DNA of 64,000 nucleotides from Curvularia sp. ZM96 (GCA_022457065.1 JAJGBQ010000007.1:558001-622000), one strand, 5' to 3'. Shown: positions 32,511-43,744, numbered from the stretch's first letter. The notes: a model not told the origin generated them from the sequence alone. A program made the numbers and translations.

Positions 32511-34288
32511 CATCCCTCCTCAAGTTATCGGACACCTCCTATGAGCAGACACACCGTTAGTACTTTGACTTTCAGTAACTAGAAAGCCTATGTGCACAAC
32601 GAATATCACTGTAATTCTATGAAAATTTGTCTCTTACAGCTACTGCCGGATATCCACAATCTATCCTTCCCTAAAAATTAGATTCGTATGGCCGCCTCCG
32701 AGCCTGATTTATACAGCGCCTTCTTTCGTGATGTACGAGACTTCACTTCCTACAGCGCCAATCTTGAGCCTTTGTCGCTCCGAGTTCTTGTGGAATAGTA
32801 TTATCTTAGCCTCAAGACCTCTCTCTGAGCCTTGGAAGTCATCACTAGCCTTGTGCACGCTATGGCAAGCAAATTTGTCTAGTCGATTGGTATTTTCCGG
32901 GTCGGCGCGGAAAGCCATAGTTGCAAGTATATATGAAGGTGGAAATACGTTGCATATTTTGGTAGCATTGCTGTCGTAAGGTGTACAATAAACGACTTCT
33001 TGCATAAAGCACTGCAATCATTAGCTCCGTAAACAAATACTCATGTTTGGCCTGTACGGCCTGTAAGAAGCTTGTATTGTAGAATGCTCACGAGGGCTGG
33101 GTAAGATAGAGCAGAGATGCTGGACAAAGAAGTGAGAAACTGACCGCCAAGTTCCGAGCCGTTTTCATCCCAAACCGTAATTGATAGTGGCTATTCTCAG
33201 CCTGAGCGCCAATATTTGAACTCTTTCACCCACCTCATCTATGGAATTCCAATAGCAATCTTGAATTTCTCTTGCGACTTATCAGTGGTGCAGGCAAGCT
33301 AGACTTTTCGGGTCCTCCATAGGATCAGTTCAGTGGTGGAGTGATTGATGTGTGCTAAGCAGTACTCCAGACAATCGCTCATTAATGATCATGCCTAATG
33401 TGGTGGTAGTCTAATGAAGCTGATGAATGCTAAATGCCCTGTCTTGGGAGCCTTTATTTATCGATCAGACTGTGAAGTTGAGGTATTGCAGACTCCACCT
33501 CCTTTGCTGCTTTGTCCCAGTCGAGACAAAGCCCATGGGACAGATTCGACAGAACTCTCCAATCAACAAAAAAACGTAAAAGACCAGAATCCTGTTCCGC
33601 CAACCACAAGACCTCCTATGATAGCCAGAATTGCACTGTTTGTAAGAGTGAATAGCCACATCAAAAGGTTACCATCATTGAATATCCTTTGTATCGCACC
33701 CCAGAACCCTGCCGCCAAGCCAAGACATCCCGTCTCTCATGCAATCGCTAAAACCAGAAAATGGCGTACGGGTCTGCATCGCATGTTACAAACGCACTGA
33801 CCAGCTACGCTAACGAAAAACTTCACAGCGCTAGAATTAGCACCTTTAGAATTTTTACCAATAACCAAGCAGAAACTAATCTGTATAACAAATTACATGG
33901 CGATGATTCTCATCTGTCAGGAAAATGTCTGCAACTGAGCAATAGCAGTGATATTTTCACGATTCAAACTTCTTGGCGTCTCAAATACTACAAACGAACT
34001 TGATATATCGCAAGCCCGTATACCGTGGTGTCCATATGATGGCTCAACAACTTCCAAACAGCGCCACCACAGAGTGGCCCAGGCTTGCAGTAGATTTACA
34101 TGACGTGCTTTAAGCGCGGATATGAGAATTTCTTCATCATTAAAAGGATAATAAGAGCATACGAGTACGCAATCATCTAGGAAGTTTTTTATGATATAGC
34201 CACACACACAGTTGTCTAGTAGTAGTAGTATCTTTTGCAGACCCTACTATTGTCTGTGCGGTCTCTAGAATTTTTTCCCCCCACAAAC
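32511..34288. other. 1.8-kb intergenic, AT-richer, left border of accessory stretch
   Basis: Only short frames are present (e.g. 33414-33800, 128 codons) and none has recognisable domains. No repeat boundary was detected by eye. Confidence 0.4.
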
Positions 34289-36001
34289 ATGTTGGACCAT
34301 ACTATCCGGGATATCGAGAGTCCAGCAGCCTATATCAACTACCATCATTCCAACGACGACGACGGCAAACCGATTATCGAGGAGCCACAACTGAATGTTG
34401 GCGGCCATGGCGCTACTCAGCGTCGTCTCAAGGATTATCATGTTACTATGATTGGCTTTTGTTCTGGAATCGGGACAGGACTTTTCGTGGGAACAGGGTC
34501 TGCATATGCAAACGCTGGACCTGCAGGCTTACTACTCGCCTATATTGTTGTCGGAAGTGTCTTGTGGGCTGTTATGCAAAGTATTGCAGAGTTGGCTACT
34601 GTGGTTGGTACTACCTATACTTCATAAGCGTTGTATTATTATCCCAAAACCGTTTTTGCTTACCATCATCCCCACCCCCACAGATCCCCACAGCTGGTAC
34701 GTTTCCGCATTTTGCGAGTCGCTTCATTGATCCAGCAGTCGGATTTTCCTTGGCAATAAGTTATGGATATTGTTACGCTATATCCATTGCTGCTGAGTGC
34801 TCGGCATCCGCGATTCTCGTAGGCTACTGGACGGACATTTCGCCTGCCGTCGTCATCACCATCAGTTTGGTCCTGATTCTTGGAATCAACTTGCTGAATG
34901 TGCGCTGGTTTGGTGAGTCTGAAGTCGCTGCAGGCGCAATTAAGATTGCGTGCTTTCTTGGCCTGATATTGGTTTCCATTGTCATAACGTCTGGAGGTGG
35001 GCCGAATGGTGAGAGCATTGGCTTCCGCTATTGGAACCATCCTGGAGCTTGGGTCGACTACAATGGTATCACAGGACCGACAGGTCACTTTCTAGGATTC
35101 CTGGCTTCCTTTGTCAACGCAGCATTCTCCTTCATCGGCGTCGAGGTCGTGGTGATTACCGCTGCCGAAAGTATTAACCCACACGCCGCCATCCCAAAGT
35201 CAGCCAAACGAGTCACATTCCGCATTGCTCTGTTCTACATTCTGGGCGCTCTTCTCATTGGAATCATTGTCGACCCTAGGGATCCCAATCTCGTGTCAGA
35301 CAGTGGAAACGCAAACTCTTCACCCTGGGTTATCGCCATAAAGCAGGCCGGCATCAGCGTACTTCCTTCAATTGTAAACGCCTGCATTCTTGTATCTGCA
35401 TGGTCAGCAGGTAACTCTTATTGTTGGGTCGGATCGCGAATCATTGTCGCCATGACAACAGACCGCCAACTTCCACAATTCTTCGGCCGCACCTGGAAGG
35501 ACGGAGTACCATACTGGGCGGTTCTCGCCTCTTGGTCCTTTGGGCCTCTCGCATATCTTAGTCTGGGTTCTGGTGGCGCTGCAGAAGCGTTCGGCTGGCT
35601 TGTCAGTCTTAGCACTGTGGCGGGGTTAATTGCTTGGGCCACATTATGCTTCTGCTTCATCCGCTTTTATGCTGCCATGAAAGCCCAAGGACTCAGCCGA
35701 GATAGCTTACCTTGGAAGAGCCCGTTCCAACCTTTCACTGCATGGTATGGATTCATTGGGTCCACTATCATCACCTTGGTTACGGGATTCCCTGTCTTCC
35801 TCAAGGGAAATTGGAATACTGGTGATTTCATCGCCTCGTATATTGGGATCCCGATTTTCATCATGCCCATCATCGTTTGGAAGCTATGGTATAAGACAAA
35901 AGTGAGTATCTACTTATCTCTTGTCGCAAGTGGAACTTGCTAACACAATGCAGTTCGCTCGAGCAAACACCATTGACCTGCATTCTGGACGTCTTCGGTG
36001 A
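34289..36001 (+). CDS. Amino acid / GABA-type permease, C-terminus shortened
   Basis: The exons are 34289-34603, 34684-35901 and 35954-36001, for 526 residues. The first join is chosen to give ELAT-V|IPTAGTFPHFASRF. Its 5' site (GTTGGT) is weak, and GTACTA at 34608 with the AG at 34693 is an alternative. Family blocks of APC-type permeases are clear: GIGTGLFVGTGSAYANAGPAG, FSFIGVEVVVITAAES and SAWSAGNSYCWVGSRI. About 12 hydrophobic spans fit a plasma-membrane amino acid importer. The last exon gives only FARANTIDLHSGRLR before TGA, where relatives continue further. That stop overlaps a possible splice donor (GTGAGC). A lysine-rich open end at about 36330-36408 may be a displaced original C-terminus. 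Upstream Met at 34235 is possible but adds no conserved sequence. Confidence 0.85.
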
Positions 36002-36197
36002 GCACTTATTCGGTAAGCGCCTTTCTGAGCGCTGTGTACTCAGGACAACTGGAGTGCAGGAATGAGAACCTTGTATAAAGTCTTTAACTACAGGAGAATA
36101 ACTTATCGAATGCGGTTGCTACCTCCTGCCCATCCAGATCATGTGTTTTTTGGGTCCCATAGGAAAATGCCACAAAGAGAGCTCTCACGGCTGGTCG

Positions 36198-36345
36198 TAA
36201 GAAACGTACTCTAACTCCGTTTCGTACCCAATGCTTTCCTTTATTTTATTGAGATTTATTAGGATTTCTATGCAGAACTAGTACTTTAACTTGCTACTGT
36301 TGATGCGGGTATGAACTAACGTCCTACACGAAAGAGGCGGCAAAA
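36198..36345. pseudogene. Mutated relic of the HET gene 3' end (RIP-like)
   Basis: This stretch aligns with the 3' end of the HET gene at 39251-39400. Shared pieces include TAAGAAACG, AATGCTTTCC, CTACTGTTGATG / CCACTGTTGATG, GGTATGAACT / GGCATGAACT and AAAGAGGC. In the 19-base window TCATTTCATCGAGGTTCAC (HET) against TTATTTTATTGAGATTTAT (here), all six differences are C-to-T or G-to-A. This is the pattern left by repeat-induced point mutation. The relic contains small indels and cannot encode the HET tail. Confidence 0.75.
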
Positions 36346-36443
36346 GAGACCAAGATGGCTAAGAGGGATGTCGAGAAAGTTGTCGCGGACAAGGGGAAGC
36401 GCGGTTGAAAGAGTCTATGGTCAAACATTGTCCGATTCTTCGC

Positions 36444-38594
36444 TTAAAAACAGTAAAGACGATACATCTTCTCAGACCGCGAGGACCTTGTGAGGAGCTT
36501 TCCTACATCTCCAAAGAACAATCTCCCGTCCGCTTTCATCTTGCGTGGCCATCCTTGACTAACCATATGAGTTACAGTGGGGGTTCTCCGCACACTGTAA
36601 ATCGGCCAAACGAGCAAGAACCGAGGCATTTGATCTTGAGACTCTAACTCAACTGGGACACGATACGGCGTGAAGAGGTATGCGATCTTGTCGGCACCAA
36701 GCAACGGTGACCAATTCTCGGCCTCGCCCTTTGAGTTGACAATAAAACGGCCGTATTCGTAAGCTGTATCTGGTAGCAACCTGCAATCAGAAACAGTAGG
36801 GTCCTCGGGTACACCTATAGGGAGAAAAGGATGGAGCATAATCCGAAAGACAAGATCTTGCGTCATTTGACTCGTTTGGTGTTCAATGGCTTGAACGAGA
36901 ACTGTTTCCTTTTTGTCTTTTAAGAATTGACAAGTGGCATTGATAATCTCCCGGACGACTTTGTCTGGCCACTCACGTCGTAGTATGGAATCCTGGTGTC
37001 GGATATACCTTTCTCGGATGGTACTTAAATCGACGTATTCAATGCGCCAAAGGATACCCCTAATGAGTAGGCCATCCGACAACAATGTTGGCGAACGGAT
37101 ATGGCAGATGAAGATCGGTTCGGGAATCCAGTCAATGATATCAAATATACGAGTTATTGTCGCAACGTCCCTTATGCTGACGGAAGGCAATGCCTTAGAC
37201 TGGTCGGTGACAGAGCAGGATGTGTTGTGGTTGAGTGCGAGCACAAGGCTCAGATCGCCATTGAGTAGTGCAAGTGCGAAGAAAGCCACGCTTAGCCCGA
37301 TGCCCGATTTGCGCACCATGTTCGTATCAAGACGGATTTTGTAGTTACAAAGGTTTCCGACTATAGCAATCAAATCGAAATCATCCGTGATACCACGCCG
37401 GAGTAGAGGTCGTATTGCATCGAGAGCGTACAATCTGTGGCAATCGAGAGCAACGTCGACAGAAGGTTCCTTCCAACCCGGCACCGAATCCTTTAGAACG
37501 TTCAAAGCGGAGGAAAGCATATCCAGTCGCGTATTGCGACATTTTGAGGGCGCTAGCCATAGGCTGTAGTCTGGAGATACAAAGCAGTCGGAAGCCAAAT
37601 CTGACGCGCTGGTGAGAAAACGATGTATCGACTGGAAAGCGCATAGAAGCTCGGTGTCGAGAATAGCTAGCTGAGAACCAGCGGCAGTTTTAAATGACGG
37701 TGCGCGCAGATTTGAATCACATGGGATCAGTAGGTAGACGGGTCGGGTCGCAAGGAGTGCTTCTTGATACGTCCAGGCGCGCGTGTACCAAAAGTCGCCC
37801 GCAAGAGACTCGGCAAGCTGAAGAGTCAGTGAAAAGAGGTCACTCTCTGTTTTCACCTCATATTCCAAGCTTTCGAGATAACTGAAGCGCTCTGCTTCCC
37901 TGATCTTAGAATAGTTGCCATACTCCAATATGTCTGCTTGCACCTGGTTCGATACTACGCTGTTGATGACTGCGACCACATCGCAAGCCTGCCGGTAGAT
38001 CAAATGCATAGCTTGGACGTGCAATAATTTGTCTTGAACGTCGTCCTGATCGATACACTCTTGGTCTATCCAAATAAGATGATAGCCTTTGGATATGGCA
38101 AAGTCTATAGCGCGTTGGATGACGTTCGGAGGAGCTCGATTCCTTCTCTCTCTATTGCCATCTAGAATAGTGTACTTTGGTGGAGGTGTCTTGTCTCCAG
38201 GCAGGTTCCGTGGTTGCTGCCAACAGTACGAGACAGCGACGTAGTGGTTGCAGCTCTCCAAGTCCCCTGGGTTTGTGAGTCGCAGTGTACAGTTCTGCTC
38301 GGACGTATTCCTGTCACTAGTATCGCGCAAAGTATCGAATGATGGATATTTCGCACATTTAGTGCATGTTTTTGCCGCTGCAGGGGGGTTCGTCGCCGCT
38401 AGAGGGTCATGTACAGCTAAGGGAACGCTCAGGAAGCGAAGTCTCCGAATAACCTTTTCAGGTTCAAAGGTGCGATCCTGACAGTAAGTTGCAAGTTGGA
38501 GCTTTTTGCGGAGGATATCTCTTGATCCGCAAGCTTCAGAGAATGGGAAATCAACATCATTATCGCCGACATTGAGACTTATTCTTTCCTCCAT
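36444..38594 (-). CDS. HET-domain protein, 716 residues
   Basis: A single-exon frame from the ATG at 38594 to the stop at 36444. After about 115 residues comes the HET domain: YVAVSYCWQQP, then YHLIWIDQECIDQDD with LIYRQACDVVAVI, and FWYTRAWTYQEALLA (about 270). The order and spacing fit the family of heterokaryon-incompatibility effectors. The C-terminal 400 residues show no repeat motif I recognise and would be the specificity part. It differs strongly from the two MRLL-type HET proteins of this window, so it belongs to another HET subfamily. The neighbouring permease and the HET relic lie just beyond its 3' end. Confidence 0.9.
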   Translation of the reverse strand: MEERISLNVGDNDVDFPFSEACGSRDILRKKLQLATYCQDRTFEPEKVIRRLRFLSVPLAVHDPLAATNPPAAAKTCTKCAKYPSFDTLRDTSDRNTSEQNCTLRLTNPGDLESCNHYVAVSYCWQQPRNLPGDKTPPPKYTILDGNRERRNRAPPNVIQRAIDFAISKGYHLIWIDQECIDQDDVQDKLLHVQAMHLIYRQACDVVAVINSVVSNQVQADILEYGNYSKIREAERFSYLESLEYEVKTESDLFSLTLQLAESLAGDFWYTRAWTYQEALLATRPVYLLIPCDSNLRAPSFKTAAGSQLAILDTELLCAFQSIHRFLTSASDLASDCFVSPDYSLWLAPSKCRNTRLDMLSSALNVLKDSVPGWKEPSVDVALDCHRLYALDAIRPLLRRGITDDFDLIAIVGNLCNYKIRLDTNMVRKSGIGLSVAFFALALLNGDLSLVLALNHNTSCSVTDQSKALPSVSIRDVATITRIFDIIDWIPEPIFICHIRSPTLLSDGLLIRGILWRIEYVDLSTIRERYIRHQDSILRREWPDKVVREIINATCQFLKDKKETVLVQAIEHQTSQMTQDLVFRIMLHPFLPIGVPEDPTVSDCRLLPDTAYEYGRFIVNSKGEAENWSPLLGADKIAYLFTPYRVPVELESQDQMPRFLLVWPIYSVRRTPTVTHMVSQGWPRKMKADGRLFFGDVGKLLTRSSRSEKMYRLYCF

Positions 38595-39266
38595 TATTCA
38601 ATTTTAATAGGCGTTTGATCGGAGTAACGTGTACAAGAACAGCCAGGTTTCTGTTTGAATATTCTGCTAAGACTTGGTATACGTATCGGTCACGATGTGC
38701 TCGAGAGCATGAAAACGTGGTAGGTCGGACGAGGGGTCAACAGCGGGTCTGTATCTAGAGCTAGAGGGCGGTGCGACGGTTTGTATCCATGGTATGGAGG
38801 CTTTCGCATTAGCTGTAGTCGTACATTGCACTATTTCTCGAAATTGTATGATTGTTGCTTCGATACTGCTTGTGTTCGTTAACACGAGGCATGGCCCAGA
38901 ACCTTTAAACCTACTGTAGCCTTGCTTGCAGGTAATCTCAGCTTGTTTTCGAAAAGGGCTAGGCAACCACACAGCCACACAGCCACACAGCCACAATTTT
39001 AGCGTCAGTATTACGAATTAACATTAACAGGTTATAGTTAAGCTGTTGTCGAAGAGCTGAATAATCTCACTGAGATCCCGGACGCCCCTAACTCGAGATT
39101 AGAACTTGGATCACGTGAATTTGACTAAGAGTTTAGTTTAGGTGAGATCCAAGGTTGGATAGAGCTACAAAAACAAAGTACTTGTGATTTGGCTAATCTC
39201 AGGAGGGTAGGGTCTAGTTACGTACCAATGGATGTTACTCACGGCCAATGATAAGAAACGCGTTCT
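38595..39266. other. Intergenic between two HET genes
   Basis: AT-rich and without a gene. It contains the small repeat at 38966-38994. The motif GCTACAAAAACA at about 39171 recurs at about 41291, on the other side of the next HET gene. Confidence 0.5.
38966..38994 (+). repeat. 8-bp tandem repeat ACAGCCAC, 3.5 copies
   Basis: Three perfect copies are preceded by a partial copy. Confidence 0.9.
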
Positions 39267-40862
39267 CTACATTTCCAACTCGGCTGCGCGTCTAATGCTT
39301 TCCCTCATTTCATCGAGGTTCACTGATATTTCTACTTTAAACTGGCGCTCCGACTCACCACTGTTGATGCTGGCATGAACTGACATACCACACAAAAGAG
39401 GCCTTGAGACACGATCCAAACCCATCCATTGCGACTGGCACCTACATTTATCATTACCATAGTCGTGCGGCTTGCGATAGTGGTAGTATTCCTCCACGAC
39501 GCTTTCGAAATCTTCATCTGTACTAATGTCGGTAATGTTCAACCAAACTTTCCAATTGTGGATTCCTATGACTACAACGAAATGTTCGTCGCTCTCTGTG
39601 TTGTGGAACTTGAGGCCACCGTATTGTCCGCTGCAATCCACGGTAAGCACCGAGACACCCTCAGTTGAGCGTGTCACGTTCCACTGAAACTTGTCATCTG
39701 GGCTATGGTGCCCCTCAAGGCAGAAGCCTTTTAGCAAAGCAGCTCTGAAGTCTACTCGAAATGAATACCTCTCTGTCTGTGGTATCGACCGATCGCGGCC
39801 AAGAATACGTGAGACCGCTGGTTCAATATACACGGTTCTTTGCAGAGAAGTCAACTCAATATGGTCGAACCTGAGAAGTTCTTCTGTACAGCGAACACGG
39901 CGATATACCTCAGGACGCACCTCTTTAAGATAGATGGCGAGTCGCCGGTCGTCTGGCCCGAGGCAGTCCAAAATCGCAGCCACGCTCCCATCCTCAGATT
40001 TCACAAGAGGTAAAACAATGCGTAGACCTCTGTTAGTCATCGAGTACTCCAATGAATGGCCTTTCCCCGCAGTGAAGTCCTTGCAGTGTCGAAACTCTGC
40101 AGGGGTCCGTGCAAATGGACCTCTTTCTGCTCCCGAACCCCGCCAGCTAAACAATGAATGATCGGTTGATATCTTCATGTACTCTTGCTGAAGACGCTCA
40201 AATGCCCGTTGGTCTTCACCGTACATGAGCGGCATGTTAATCCCAAGGAGGCCCAAGAGGCAGTATGCAAGATCTTCTTCCCGTGTTGTCTCTCGCTCTG
40301 CAGCCCAGGACATGACTTGGGCAACACTGAACTCGCCAGTGTAATCGAGCAAGAGCAACCGACGAGGAATGCCTGTGATTCGAGAAATAGTGGGCGACAT
40401 ATTAGATCTAGTGTCGATTTCCTCCCAGTTGCTGTCGAAGAAGACCATGTGCTGGGGAGCCAGAAGCTCTTGGAGTGTCCACCCTCGTCTAAACCATCTA
40501 CTCGAGTCGATCCCCGACTCTTCATAAACATCCGATAGGTATACGTAGCAGATGGCAGCATCCTGGTACCAGTTGAACATGGAGTTGATTGCTTCAGATA
40601 ATTCGGTGTTGTTAGTCTTGTCGATGCAGCAAGTGTCCACCCAGAAGTATTGCAGACCGTCGGAAGTAGCTCTTGCTGCGCAACACTGGATTTTTCGATA
40701 TCCAGTCTTTGTCTTCCCAGAACCGTCTAACAAGTCTTGCAAGGTGACCTCTTCCTCATCAGCTCCCCAAGTATGCGACAGTATCGCATAAGGGGGAATG
40801 TCTCTGATGAGATTCTTGGTCAGGCTGACTTCGCCATCATTTTTGAGTTGCAACAGACGCAT
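39267..40862 (-). CDS. HET-domain protein, 531 residues (MRLL type)
   Basis: A single exon with the start MRLLQLKNDGEV. HET blocks are YAILSHTWGADEEEV (about 24-38), FWVDTCCIDKTNN, AINSMFNWYQDA, RGWTLQELLAPQ, REEDLAYCLLGLLGINMPLMYGED, and FERLQQEYMK, a region typical of HET proteins. The remaining 290 residues are unassigned and lack ankyrin, WD or TPR repeats. It is paralogous to the HET gene at 1-900 over the domain, but the tails differ. A mutated partial copy of its 3' end sits 3 kb away at 36198-36345. Its role is probably non-self recognition and regulated cell death. Confidence 0.92.
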   Translation of the reverse strand: MRLLQLKNDGEVSLTKNLIRDIPPYAILSHTWGADEEEVTLQDLLDGSGKTKTGYRKIQCCAARATSDGLQYFWVDTCCIDKTNNTELSEAINSMFNWYQDAAICYVYLSDVYEESGIDSSRWFRRGWTLQELLAPQHMVFFDSNWEEIDTRSNMSPTISRITGIPRRLLLLDYTGEFSVAQVMSWAAERETTREEDLAYCLLGLLGINMPLMYGEDQRAFERLQQEYMKISTDHSLFSWRGSGAERGPFARTPAEFRHCKDFTAGKGHSLEYSMTNRGLRIVLPLVKSEDGSVAAILDCLGPDDRRLAIYLKEVRPEVYRRVRCTEELLRFDHIELTSLQRTVYIEPAVSRILGRDRSIPQTERYSFRVDFRAALLKGFCLEGHHSPDDKFQWNVTRSTEGVSVLTVDCSGQYGGLKFHNTESDEHFVVVIGIHNWKVWLNITDISTDEDFESVVEEYYHYRKPHDYGNDKCRCQSQWMGLDRVSRPLLCGMSVHASINSGESERQFKVEISVNLDEMRESIRRAAELEM

Positions 40863-41489
40863 TGGTAAGCACGTATCAGGAAAAAAATGATCGGATAATA
40901 GGTGTTTGGACAGTAAAGAACTATCTGAATGTATTCGGAGGTGTAAGGTATTTTAAAGTGATCCTGTAAGAATCTGATGGGCATATATAAGTGAGCTGAG
41001 TTACCTGGTGGCATGTTGAAAAAGCGATGTTTTTGCCAAGAGCTGAAGGGGAGAATTGTGCTGACATGCATTGAGGTAGTGCAGAAATAATCAGAGGTTG
41101 ATTCTGTTCGCGACTGTAACCACGGACGTAGGCGGGGTTTCCGGAACAATGCAGCTACTTAGATGCGGCAGAACAAGCGTCTCGCAGAAGTAAGTGTTGG
41201 TTACAAGCAGTAATTAGTTTACAAGTTGCTAATCTATACGCCACATGAAAGATTAAATATAAAGAGGCCTTTGCGCGGGGTCAAAATAGCTACAAAAACA
41301 GAGTAATGTCAATCCCTGGGACCCCCAAACCCCCTTCAAGGCTCGGCTTTCGCCTAGGTTGAGACTCAGCCAATGGGAAAGGCGGCTTGATGTTGTACAA
41401 CAGCTCCAGTCGCCCGAATACCTCCAGTGCCCGACCTGATCGCACTGGATGTTTACGATCGCGTTTGTTCGGCGAGAAGGGTTTCCAGA
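40863..41489. other. Intergenic HET gene / membrane protein
   Basis: No gene is supported. A 107-codon frame (41290-41613, minus) overlaps the membrane-protein gene in another frame and is a shadow. Confidence 0.5.
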
Positions 41490-42380
41490 TCAAAAGGTGA
41501 AGAGAGGGAGTCTCTCCACGATCCAGAAAGTGTAATATAAGGCGGTTACATGCTTCGAGGGCGTTCCAATCGTGTTCTTGCTCACTATCGCAATGCAGAA
41601 ATCGCCAAACCAAAACAGCGCGCAGCTAAAGAGTATCGCCGACAAAGCGAAACACCACGAGTGTTTGAACATGAATACTCCCGTGACAACGAGATTCAGG
41701 ACTGCCACCAGCCCTGTCAAACCGAGCCATGCAAGCAAGACGATGAACGTGATTGACTTGAAGATATTCCCGACAACAGAATTTCCATTCCCGACAACAC
41801 CATCTTCTTCTCTAACTATAATCACCAGGTCAGTTTCCGAGTCGGGGAAAGAAGGCGCGTGATCCTTACGAGGAAACTGATAGAAAGCCCAGATAGAGAA
41901 CACACCGGTAAGTATCATCGGCACGCCCCATGGCCCCAGCGTATCGCTCCAATCCTCGGTCTTGACCATGGCCCGATGCAAATATATAGCGTCTACCAAT
42001 ACTCCTAGAACAATCTGCATTCCCGCAAGGATCATCAGTGGTTGAGAGCCCCTGCTTCTTGCCATCGTTACGGCCGATAGGATGACGGAGATAAGGGAAG
42101 AAAGCGAGACTATGCAAATGTTCCATTTCGTCTGCTCGAGGCGCTGCCATGGAAGGAGAGGACGGCGGCCGAACATGTGGCAGAAGATGACGTAGAAAGT
42201 CAAAGCGTGGGAGACGACTCCCAGAACGCCGTATGGAATCGCATAGACCTGAAGGTGCGGCTGAAATGTTGAGGAGTTCGTCGGTGGAAGGAATCGAGGG
42301 ATCAAGGTCGGCGGGTTGTCATTGAGCAGTACAAATGGGTTCGCGTGATGAGGAGCCATCTGGGACGAGTAATCAACCAA
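41490..42380 (-). CDS. Six-span membrane protein of unknown function
   Basis: A single exon of 296 residues; Met8 (42359) is an alternative start. Six hydrophobic segments are visible: VYAIPYGVLGVVSHALTFYV, WNICIVSLSSLISVILSAV, PLMILAGMQIVLGVLVDAI, GVPMILTGVFSIWAFY, ITFIVLLAWLGLTGLVAVLN and WCFALSAILFSCALFWFGD. A charged loop (SFPDSETDLVIIVREED) lies between spans 4 and 5. I do not recognise the family; proteins of this type recur in Pleosporales as uncharacterised membrane proteins (recollection). Upstream is a typical AT-rich promoter. Confidence 0.75.
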   Translation of the reverse strand: MVDYSSQMAPHHANPFVLLNDNPPTLIPRFLPPTNSSTFQPHLQVYAIPYGVLGVVSHALTFYVIFCHMFGRRPLLPWQRLEQTKWNICIVSLSSLISVILSAVTMARSRGSQPLMILAGMQIVLGVLVDAIYLHRAMVKTEDWSDTLGPWGVPMILTGVFSIWAFYQFPRKDHAPSFPDSETDLVIIVREEDGVVGNGNSVVGNIFKSITFIVLLAWLGLTGLVAVLNLVVTGVFMFKHSWCFALSAILFSCALFWFGDFCIAIVSKNTIGTPSKHVTALYYTFWIVERLPLFTF

Positions 42381-43213
42381 AGGGCTATGTGCTTCAGGCG
42401 TTATGACACTGGAGAAGTAATGGCAACATGGCCTTTTTTTAAATCAAAAAATTGAGAGAGACTACAAGGCTGAGACGACGACTCTTCCGAAGAGCTTTTT
42501 GGAGTTTATCCAAATGCGTAACTTTCGGGTCCGAGACGCTGAAGGCGCCGGCAAACATGCAGATCATGCCATTCCTGGTACCAAGTCAGGACTCGACTAT
42601 CCACCCTATTTCGTGTTTCTCATGTTGTGATATGAGGACTCGCTTGACCCTGTGTGCACCTGAGTAAGTACGCTGCAGTGATTGATGATAGCGAACGAAA
42701 AGCGCCACCGGGCTTGGCTATACATTTCACCAAGTTCTCATTTGGTACGCAGCCGCTGTCCAAGACAAACGATATTTTGTCTCTGTTAGAGCATGGAAAA
42801 GGTATTGGGATCTCCGCTAAACTCAAAGCTCATGCAGGTCGTAACTGAATCTTTTTTAGCGCTGAGTACAAGCTATATGGTATGAGCCTAGCTTTTGGCA
42901 CAATGCAAGGCTTGAATGTACACAACATGCGTCAACAACGAGGTAACTTCATGTTTTAAAGTATAGAAGCGGTTTGAATTAGGCAAAGAAACTATTAATA
43001 AAATAGCAAGGATTAATCACACGCGCTAGCAAGATGACAGTCGCTCGACTTTAAAATACCTGCAGTCCGTCTGGTGACAGAGTGCGCCTCGCGACCTAAA
43101 GATGGAAATTACTTGCGATCCAGGCTGATCTCCAGAAGGAACAGGGTATCCGGCTACTTAGGAATACCATGTTACCCAAAGGAAATCCAAGCTTCCACTC
43201 AAGCTTTCTCTAT
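42381..43213. other. Intergenic, no gene recognised
   Basis: Short frames at 42452-42848 are unsupported. The stretch is AT-rich near 42960-43030. Confidence 0.45.
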
Positions 43214-43744
43214 TCAATCCCCCTTGACCTGCCTCGATTCCCAAACCACCTCCCCAATATACCCTTTAGCCGCCAACTCCCTATAGTTTCCGCCTCGAAA
43301 CAACTTCTTTCCCCCACCGGCGTCACACACCACCTTCGGCATCCCGCCTCCTCTTTCCCCAGTCACCATCGCTTTAAACTTATCCTTGCACACTTGCGCA
43401 CTCAGCGGGAGTCTATACTCTGTCGTATCCTTGCCCTGGCCCAGACTCGGATGGATATTCCCATCAATCCAGACTTTGAAGAGCCATTTAATGGGTTTGC
43501 CGTCGTAGGCAGTGAGTGCGTAGGTGAAGATGAGAGGATTAGCGCGAGTGATGGTGGTCGGTGTGTGTCGTGAGCAGTAGGTTTGGAGCGCCCAGTCCCA
43601 TTCGGAGACGGTGGGGGTGTGGAGGCTGTTTGAGGGACAGGCGAGGGGGTTGTCGTCGCGAGAGAGAATGGGAGAGGAGGGGAAGGCGTGGAGAAGGGGA
43701 GAGAGGGTGCAAATGAGTAGTAGAATATGTGGAGAGAGGAACAT
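43214..43744 (-). CDS. Small secreted protein with four cysteines (copy A)
   Basis: The frame is 176 residues from the ATG at 43744. An in-frame ATG 23 codons upstream would bury the signal peptide. The N-terminus FLSPHILLLICTLSPLLHAF is a clear signal peptide. The mature part has four cysteines (contexts ACPSN, TYCSRH, QVCKDK, VVCDAG) and a core FTYALTAYDGKPIKWLFKVW. It has the size and cysteine spacing of fungal apoplastic proteins or candidate effectors, but I recognise no family and claim no activity. A related, broken copy lies at 47186-47674 on the same strand. Confidence 0.75.
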   Translation of the reverse strand: MFLSPHILLLICTLSPLLHAFPSSPILSRDDNPLACPSNSLHTPTVSEWDWALQTYCSRHTPTTITRANPLIFTYALTAYDGKPIKWLFKVWIDGNIHPSLGQGKDTTEYRLPLSAQVCKDKFKAMVTGERGGGMPKVVCDAGGGKKLFRGGNYRELAAKGYIGEVVWESRQVKGD

